NCBI GenBank assembly: GCA_963920525.1
Contig: OY986436.1
Span: 29,153,318-29,217,317 of the forward strand
Reading direction: 5' to 3'
DNA length: 64,000 bases
Source of the DNA: Dichetophora obliterata
Lineage: Eukaryota; Arthropoda; Insecta; Diptera; Sciomyzidae
Of the stretch, positions 58,409 through 64,000 are shown one piece after another. The position numbers and the translations under genes are program-made. The notes beneath the pieces were generated by a model, which did no database searches, was not told the origin of the DNA, and saw nothing but the letters and a program-made list of their open reading frames with translations. Numbering within the stretch: the first letter of the stretch is position 1; each line of letters starts with the position of its first letter.

Positions 58409-58895
58409 TTAATGAGAAGAAAAGTGAGTAAATACAGATTGCCTAAAGATTCCCCTCCCTGTTATTTTTCTCAAAGAAATAGGTAACGCATTCCACAATC
58501 TTACGGCATTAATGAAAAAAAGATTGGAAGTAGTTAAAGAACAATGTCTAGGAACTATTAGAACACAACTTCTTCTGGATGTAGTTGAACTGTAGTTTTT
58601 CATAAAGATAGTGTGGCGTTCTTTCATGTATTATTTTATGTAGGTAAATACAGTTTCTAGCATTAAGGTAACTTGCCAAATCGCAACCAAGTATAGCAGT
58701 TCTGAAGCTTGAAAGGTGGTCAAATTTTCTTAATCCATACACAAAACGCATGGCATAGTTATCTGCAACATTTAGTTTTAGCAGAGAGGAAGAATCTAGT
58801 TTACTGTACACTATATCTGAGTATGTAATTACTGGTAAGACAAGTTGCTTTACCAGCATACGCCTTAGGTCAAGAGGACAAACACTAGCAGACAT
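58409..58895 (-). pseudogene. Frameshifted C-terminal domain of the CR1/jockey-like RT
   Basis: The frame 58895-58548 reads LRRMLVKQLVLPVITYSDIV, LNVADNYAMRFVYGLRKFDH, LGCDLASYLNARNCIYLHKI and PHYLYEKLQ. The frame 58627-58409 continues with VPRHCSLTTSNLFFINAVRL and WNALPISLRKI. These are the usual blocks after the RT thumb in this group of elements. One-base shifts between the three frames inactivate this copy unless they are assembly errors. Confidence 0.75.
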
Positions 58896-58916
58896 TCTTA
58901 AATTACGTACGATATA

Positions 58917-61244
58917 TTAAACTTTCTGGACAACACTGTTTACGTGATCAACACAGGAAAGGGAAGAATTTATACAGTAACCAAGATTCACAATTTTTGA
59001 TACTACACTCAACTTTCTTGTTCCAATATATAGGTTAGGAAGTACATTAAGGTGAGTTTTATTCTTACAAATAGGAAGTACATATGACTTGGCAGCATTA
59101 AGTTGCAGTCCATTGCTGCTAGCCCAATGGTCAATACTGCTGAGATCCTCATTCAGCCTGCAGCACAGATAATCAAATAAACCAGTCCTTCTCGAAAGAT
59201 AGAGTTGTATATCATCAGCATACGCATGTACAGAAGCATGTTTGCATACAGCAAATATGTCATTAATAAATATAGAGAAGAGAAGTGGACCGAGTATTGA
59301 ACCCTGTGGAACTCCATTTAGTACCGGTCTATTTTGGGAAAATGATTGAGCAACTTTAACTCTTTGCAGTCTATTCGACAAATAACTAGATATTAAGCTG
59401 ACCGCACTATTACTAAATCCAAAGAGATACTTTAGTTTCAGACATAAATATTTATGGTTCACTTTGTCAAAAGCCTTAGAGAAGTCAAGCAAACAGAGCA
59501 AGGTCATTGAGGCAGCGTCATATTCGGGACGAATATCATCTAAAACTTTGACGACAGCCGAAGCACATCCATGGCCTGCCCGAAAACCAGACTGATAAGG
59601 CGACAGAAGCGCAGATTCATTTAAGTACTTATTTATTTGCTGACTCATTAATTTCTCACATACTTTAGATAATGGGGACAATATGCTTATTGGCCTAAAA
59701 TCATTTAACCCACAAGGATTAGACTTTTTAGCTACCGGCAACACAATTGCAATTTTCCACATATCAGGGAATGAGGAAGATATAAAACAATGATTAATAA
59801 CATGTGTTAATGCACTGATTATGTGTGGTAGAATTAGTTTAATGAACTTGATTGGGATTCCATCTTCGCCAATTGCGTTAGAACTTATCTGCATTACACA
59901 TTTTCCAACATCAAGTTCACATACAGGTGAAAATTCAAATAAATTACTTGTAGACAAGCTTGATAGAAAAGATAAATTATTATTATTATTATTACTAAAA
60001 GTAGGATCAGCACAATCCAGAAAAAAATTATTTAGTGTATCAGGATCAACTTGACATTCAGAGGAAATCTTATTGCTAACCCTAAGATTATTTATATTTT
60101 TCCATAATGTTTTGGTAGGAAAGGAAAGATTTAGCTTCGAAGCGAAATAGCGAGACTTAGACTGTCTGGTTAAAAGAATAGCATCATTTCTTGCTGACCT
60201 ATAAATTTCCCAGTTAGCAGATGTAGGGTTTCTTTTCCATTGTTTATGCAATTTGTTTCTCTTCTTTATTCCATTTAGTACATTATGGGTGAACCAAGGA
60301 CAAGATGTATTTTTTACTCTGATTGTTTTTAGTGGAACATGTTTTTCAAACAGATATTTGACAGGGTTTAAGAGACAGCCAAGCTTATCATTTACAGTGG
60401 AAAGACGCCAACAGTCATTAAAAGAAAACAAAGACAAGTCATGATACAGTGATGGAAAATTTATGTTTTTAAAATCGTGATATGAATAAGTAGTTGGAGT
60501 CCCATTACGACATAAATTTACATTTAGCGAACAAAAAATCAAGTCATGATCAGATATGAAATATATTTGATCAAATATAGAAACTAAGGAGAGAACAGAA
60601 ACAATGAAATAGTCCAGAAGGCTGGGAGTAGTGTTATTAGAAAACCGAGTGGGCTCAGTATCATTTACAACAGAAAGACCCAAAGAGGATATCTTGTCAT
60701 ACATACACTGTTGAGCAGAGTCGCTTGTCAAAAGATTGATGTTAAAATCGCCACATAAGAATATGATGTCATGATTAAGGATATAGTTTGACAAAACAGT
60801 AAACAAAGGGTCGACCGGATGACATTTATGTGGATTATACACACAAGACAAACAAATCTTATTGCTATTATCAGATATACATACATTAATATATTCAATA
60901 CCCGGTCCACACGATTTACTAAGAACTTTGGCATTGAGGTTATTTTTACAGTAAACGGCAACTCCTCCACCCTTTTTATTAAATCTATCATTCCTAAATA
61001 AATTATAACCATTTATATCACAGATTTTATCACTTATGTTCGAAGACAACCACGTTTCAGTTACACAAATAATATCAACTAAAGACTCCCCAAAGATATA
61101 CTTAATATAATCCAATTTACCAATATTCAGGCTTCGGGCATTAAAGTGTACTATATTAAGTCCACCATGTTGTTTACACAATACCTGAATTAAGGTTTTC
61201 TGATTTTCATTAGTGCCAGTGGAAAATATGCTAGAGCCTAACAT
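58917..61244 (-). CDS. Endonuclease-reverse transcriptase of CR1/jockey-like element
   Basis: The open frame of 775 codons begins with an EEP endonuclease: LNIVHFNARSLNIGKLDYIK, VTETWLSSN, GGGVAVYCKNN, LCGDFNINLL, LLDYFIVS and FISDHDLIFCSL. The RT follows with NDFRPISILSPLSKVCEKLM, LLDFSKAFDKVNH, NGVPQGSILGPLLFSIFIND and HAYADDIQLYLS, so the catalytic YADD is intact. It ends KIVNLGYCINSSLSCVDHVN. No internal stop occurs across EN and RT. The rest (MSASVCPLDLRRMLVKQL ... SPLRLWNALP-like, 58895-58409) is in two other frames, so the C terminus is frameshifted at about 58900 and 58600. ORF1 (Gag-like) was not found; the copy may lack it. Confidence 0.88.
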   Translation of the reverse strand: MLGSSIFSTGTNENQKTLIQVLCKQHGGLNIVHFNARSLNIGKLDYIKYIFGESLVDIICVTETWLSSNISDKICDINGYNLFRNDRFNKKGGGVAVYCKNNLNAKVLSKSCGPGIEYINVCISDNSNKICLSCVYNPHKCHPVDPLFTVLSNYILNHDIIFLCGDFNINLLTSDSAQQCMYDKISSLGLSVVNDTEPTRFSNNTTPSLLDYFIVSVLSLVSIFDQIYFISDHDLIFCSLNVNLCRNGTPTTYSYHDFKNINFPSLYHDLSLFSFNDCWRLSTVNDKLGCLLNPVKYLFEKHVPLKTIRVKNTSCPWFTHNVLNGIKKRNKLHKQWKRNPTSANWEIYRSARNDAILLTRQSKSRYFASKLNLSFPTKTLWKNINNLRVSNKISSECQVDPDTLNNFFLDCADPTFSNNNNNNLSFLSSLSTSNLFEFSPVCELDVGKCVMQISSNAIGEDGIPIKFIKLILPHIISALTHVINHCFISSSFPDMWKIAIVLPVAKKSNPCGLNDFRPISILSPLSKVCEKLMSQQINKYLNESALLSPYQSGFRAGHGCASAVVKVLDDIRPEYDAASMTLLCLLDFSKAFDKVNHKYLCLKLKYLFGFSNSAVSLISSYLSNRLQRVKVAQSFSQNRPVLNGVPQGSILGPLLFSIFINDIFAVCKHASVHAYADDIQLYLSRRTGLFDYLCCRLNEDLSSIDHWASSNGLQLNAAKSYVLPICKNKTHLNVLPNLYIGTRKLSVVSKIVNLGYCINSSLSCVDHVNSVVQKV

Positions 61245-61597
61245 AAGAATATTTCAATCGAGGGAGATTTTTAGGCAATGAAGAAGTAAAGAAAAGGAAA
61301 ATAGCGAGATATATAAACCGAGAAATTAGGCCTGAGTGGTAAAATAAAGTAAATATATTCATAATTCTAAACAATAAAAATAGAGAAAAAAGATAAATAG
61401 AAAGAGAAAAACAGAGAGAAATTAAAACTGCAAGATCAAATAAAATCGATAAACTTTTAAAATAAACATAAGCAGAAACAGATTAACTGGCAGGTGATTC
61501 AACTTGCAGGTTTTTGCCATGGATTGCACTGTGAAGTTCATCCGTACTACATATATGTATTCCAGCAGCATTCTTTTCCATTCTGATGGATGGATTG

Positions 61598-63449
61598 ATG
61601 TTTTGGTTTCAAATCACCGTATAATTGAACATATAAATGGTGATGTGATTTAATTAAATTTCGTAACATATCAAGATCGGTCGTAGAAAAACTTGAATCA
61701 AATAAAACATCAACAATTTTAATAAGTAACACCAGCAGTTTCCAGTGCTTTGTATCCGATGAAACCAGATCTCCTATCATGAGTGGTAAAAAATGTGTAA
61801 AACACAAAGCTTCGCTAGCCGTAATTTTCAAATTATTTGATTGAAGTCGCTTAATGGAGAGAGGCTGCGAAATATTTCCTATATATATGTTCCCAAACTG
61901 GAAAAAATTGTTTCCTGCTGTAAATAATGTCTATTGAAATTATTTTGTCATTAATTAAGCCCAAAAGTATGTTACAAATGTCATATGTACATATCCCTTC
62001 TAAAATGTCATGCTTCATGTCGAAGCAAACGTTGTCTGAAACGTGAAAACTGTTTAACTCATTAAAAATACATTTAGCTTTAACTCCAGTGTCTTGAAAA
62101 TTACTTTGCAAGAGATCTTCTTTGAATTGAGTTTTATTTCGGAGAAGTTGCTCGTTTTCCGAGGTAGCAATTTTCATTTCATCTTTGGTAGCTCTACATG
62201 CCCGACAGTAACGCTTTGCATTAAAAGATTGCACGAAACCTAAAATGCTATTCACTTCTAAATTGTCACCTACTACGAGCCCTAAAACGAAATGTATTTT
62301 TAAAGTGTCATTAAGTGATTCAATCAATAAGCCTTCCTCTAGTGATTTAAGTTCTTGAATTAAGTGGTAAAAAGACGTTTCATTTCCACAATCTTTTAGA
62401 TCTTTTGTTGATATGAAGGCAGCATTAAAAATAAAATCCAGTTTTGAGAGGAGATACTGTGACATTGTAGGAAAATTATAGTAAGCAGCGCAAATCGAAA
62501 ATGTATGACTGCCCAGGGCGTTATTTATTTGAAAATCATCAAAATATAAAACATACGGAATAACAAGATGAGAATTAAATTTAAATTTTATTGATTGAAA
62601 AAGTTTTCCGTTACAAAAATTTGAGATATTAGTATCTTCGTACAACTTTTCTGTATTTTTGAGTGTCATTTGTAGAACATTTGGTATTTCAAAAAAGGAT
62701 TTAAACTGAAATTTCAATGGCATTATTTGCACACTAAGGGACTTTGTATCAATTCTGGGATTTCCTCTAGCGACTACGCCAGCTATTTCATGAAAAATAA
62801 CAAAAGAATTTGGATTTTCATATAGTTTCAACTCTTTTAAAACTTTAAAGATACGATGCTCAGATTTTATTTCTTTGAAGGGATCATTACAAAAAACTAG
62901 TATGCACTCAAGGTCTTTTTGAAGTTCGGTCATTAAGTTAATTGGTAAATTAAAAAGAATGTTTCTAATTGAAGCCGATATTGTGGAAATTAAGTTTGCT
63001 ATCATACACTGAATTTGAAGAACTTCTCTTCTTGGCATCGCATTTTTTTAATAAAGTTGTAGACATAAAGCCAAAGATTTGTACTTTAATTCAGTTATGG
63101 TTTCCATTATATCAACATTACATTTTAAATCTATTTCTGTATGTGGTGGTGTTTTCATTAACGGCTCAACTAATAATTGAGGTCTATTACTTCTCTGGAT
63201 AACTCTAGAGGATAAACCTGCACATTCTGCTGGTGTTTGTGGATTATGAAATATGCTTTCTTTGTTCTTAGAAGTCTCATGAGTTAATAAATGACGTTTT
63301 AAAGAACTTAAGCTTGAAAAAATTTGCTTACACTTATTTTGCTCGCATTTCATTTTATCTTTATTTGTTAATAAGTGTATATATTTCAAATGTCTAAGAA
63401 GAACATTCACGTTACAAAAAAACTGAAAACATTTAAAACATTTGAACAT
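61598..63449 (-). pseudogene. N-terminal and middle parts of the Tnp2/CACTA-like transposase with C2H2 fingers
   Basis: The frame 63449-63048 begins MFKCFKCFQFFCNVNVLLRH with LKYIHL and CEQNKCKQIFSSLSSLKRHL, two C2H2-type fingers. After a shift near 63045, the open frame 63038-61851 (395 codons) carries VIPYVLYFDDFQINNALGSH, FPTMSQYLLSKLDFIFNAAF, HFVLGLVVGDNLEVNSILGF and AKRYCRACRATKDEM, then FHVSDNVCFDMKHDILEGIC; YFDDFQ and D-MHD-LEG are key acidic blocks. After another shift near 61925 it continues LKITASEALCFTHFLPLMIG and LYGDLKPKH to the retrotransposon. Only two shifts over about 1.9 kb suggest a young copy. It is the same broad group as the relic at 34748-36117. Confidence 0.72.
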
Positions 63450-63459
63450 TATGAAAAAT

Positions 63460-63838
63460 TTATAAATTTTCTTTGTTTTGATTTAAAAATGTAATAAGAG
63501 ATGTTAAATTTGAAGTTTTTACATCGAATTCTGAATCAATTTCATAGAAATATTTCTGTATAAACCTCCATGGCATTTCACAAATTTTAGGGTACTTTAG
63601 ATTAAAAACATGGAAGATTTTAAAGCATAAGTCTAAGCTTTCAATAAAAGAATTAAATTTGTACAAGGTTTTGTCAAAGTAAACATAAAATGATTGAAGA
63701 CTTTCGGCAGCGTCTCCTTCCACAATAATAAAAGGCTGAATGAATTGTGGCTTTTTTCTTCGAACTGCCTTCTGTGATAAACCTTACTGAAGGCAATAGA
63801 ATGGAATTCAGAAAAATGGTATAAATGTAGTCCTCGCA
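63460..63838 (-). pseudogene. Probable accessory ORF of the Tnp2/CACTA-like element
   Basis: The minus-strand frame 63723-63460 reads MEGDAAESLQSFYVYFDKTL then FIESLDLCFKIFHVFNLKYP, PWRFIQKYFYEIDSEFD and SLITFLNQNKENL. The pattern (acidic start, FxxxxxALDLxFKxFHVxxLxYP, FxQxxFYxI) recurs, as I remember it, beside transposases of this kind. It stops 10 nt before the C2H2 frame begins, so it is an upstream exon or a separate ORF of the same unit. Function unknown. Confidence 0.45.
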
Positions 63839-64000
63839 ATCTATAATTAATAAAAAATTAAATTAGGCCAGGTTGCTACTATAACGTTAGTTTGATTTCA
63901 GATTAGTATTACTAAAAATATCACTTACCAATTTTGTTATTAGATTTTGCTAAAATTAAGAGATCTCTCGATTGCTGATTGCGAATATTGTTATTGTAAT
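63839..64000. other. Window end, no feature
   Basis: AT-rich sequence without a coding frame or repeat that I recognise. The 5' end of the minus-strand transposase-like unit may lie here or just outside the window. Confidence 0.4.

Larger units (their letters stand above)
58122..61597 (-). mobile_element. CR1/jockey-like non-LTR retrotransposon, nearly complete
   Basis: The element reads on the minus strand, with endonuclease and reverse transcriptase in one long frame (61244-58917) followed by a C-terminal domain in shifted frames to 58409. The 3' end is a short ATTCAA microsatellite (about 58122-58145 on the plus strand as TTGAAT units), typical of CR1-type tails. The 5' end abuts the interrupted transposase near 61597; TGAT is shared at both junctions and may be the target duplication. 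A retained 5' leader of about 350 nt suggests near full length (about 3.5 kb). Confidence 0.8.

Overview
The window is nuclear DNA from an insect, most likely a higher (schizophoran) fly. It is AT-rich, has introns of about 55-75 nt with GT..AG ends, and is full of insect-type transposons: mariner, pogo, hAT, PIF/Harbinger, LOA-like and CR1/jockey-like elements. The species cannot be fixed from the sequence. No tRNA, rRNA, CRISPR or prokaryotic feature was seen.

The only host genes I can support are three plus-strand members of the CAP superfamily (SCP/TAPS), of the GAPR-1/GLIPR2-like type without a signal peptide. Gene 1 (17631-18361) encodes one CAP domain plus a C-terminal membrane segment, 198 aa. 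Gene 2 (22646-27803) encodes two CAP domains separated by a roughly 1,200-residue repetitive linker and followed by a Ser/Asn-rich stretch and a membrane segment, 1,634 aa. Gene 3 (42296-54635) encodes three CAP domains in a row without a membrane segment, 531 aa, and has a 10.4 kb intron filled with transposons. I joined the exons by hand. All three reading frames close exactly, and in all six domains the central exon is exactly 227 nt, entered in phase 0 and left in phase 2. This suggests repeated duplication of one exon module, within and between genes. Catalytic-type residues are kept in some domains and lost in others; the last domain of gene 3 has lost three of the four.

Layout: 1-2.3 kb, TACTTAA-type heptamer satellite with 34 perfect TACTAAA units; 2.3-6.9 kb, non-coding with a mariner relic; 6.9-12.4 kb, minus-strand LOA-like retrotransposon with ORF1, endonuclease, reverse transcriptase and RNase H; 12.4-13.3 kb, mariner and hAT relics; 13.3-17.6 kb, nothing recognisable; 17.6-27.8 kb, CAP genes 1 and 2 with a set of MITEs and a pogo-like relic between them; 28-34.5 kb, repeats; 34.7-39.7 kb, relic of a large DDE element (transposase and a DUF4806-like ORF) apparently split by a complete pogo-type element; 39.7-41.7 kb, MITEs and tandem repeats; 42.3-54.6 kb, CAP gene 3, whose long intron holds a complete PIF/Harbinger element (TAA target duplication) with another element of unknown family nested inside it, plus hAT and mariner relics and a 125-bp tandem array; 55-57 kb, small repeats; 57.5-63.8 kb, minus-strand transposase-like gene with C2H2 fingers, interrupted by a nearly intact CR1/jockey-like retrotransposon.

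The CAP genes look like a local expanding family in a transposon-dense region. Whether they are expressed, and what they do, cannot be read from the DNA.
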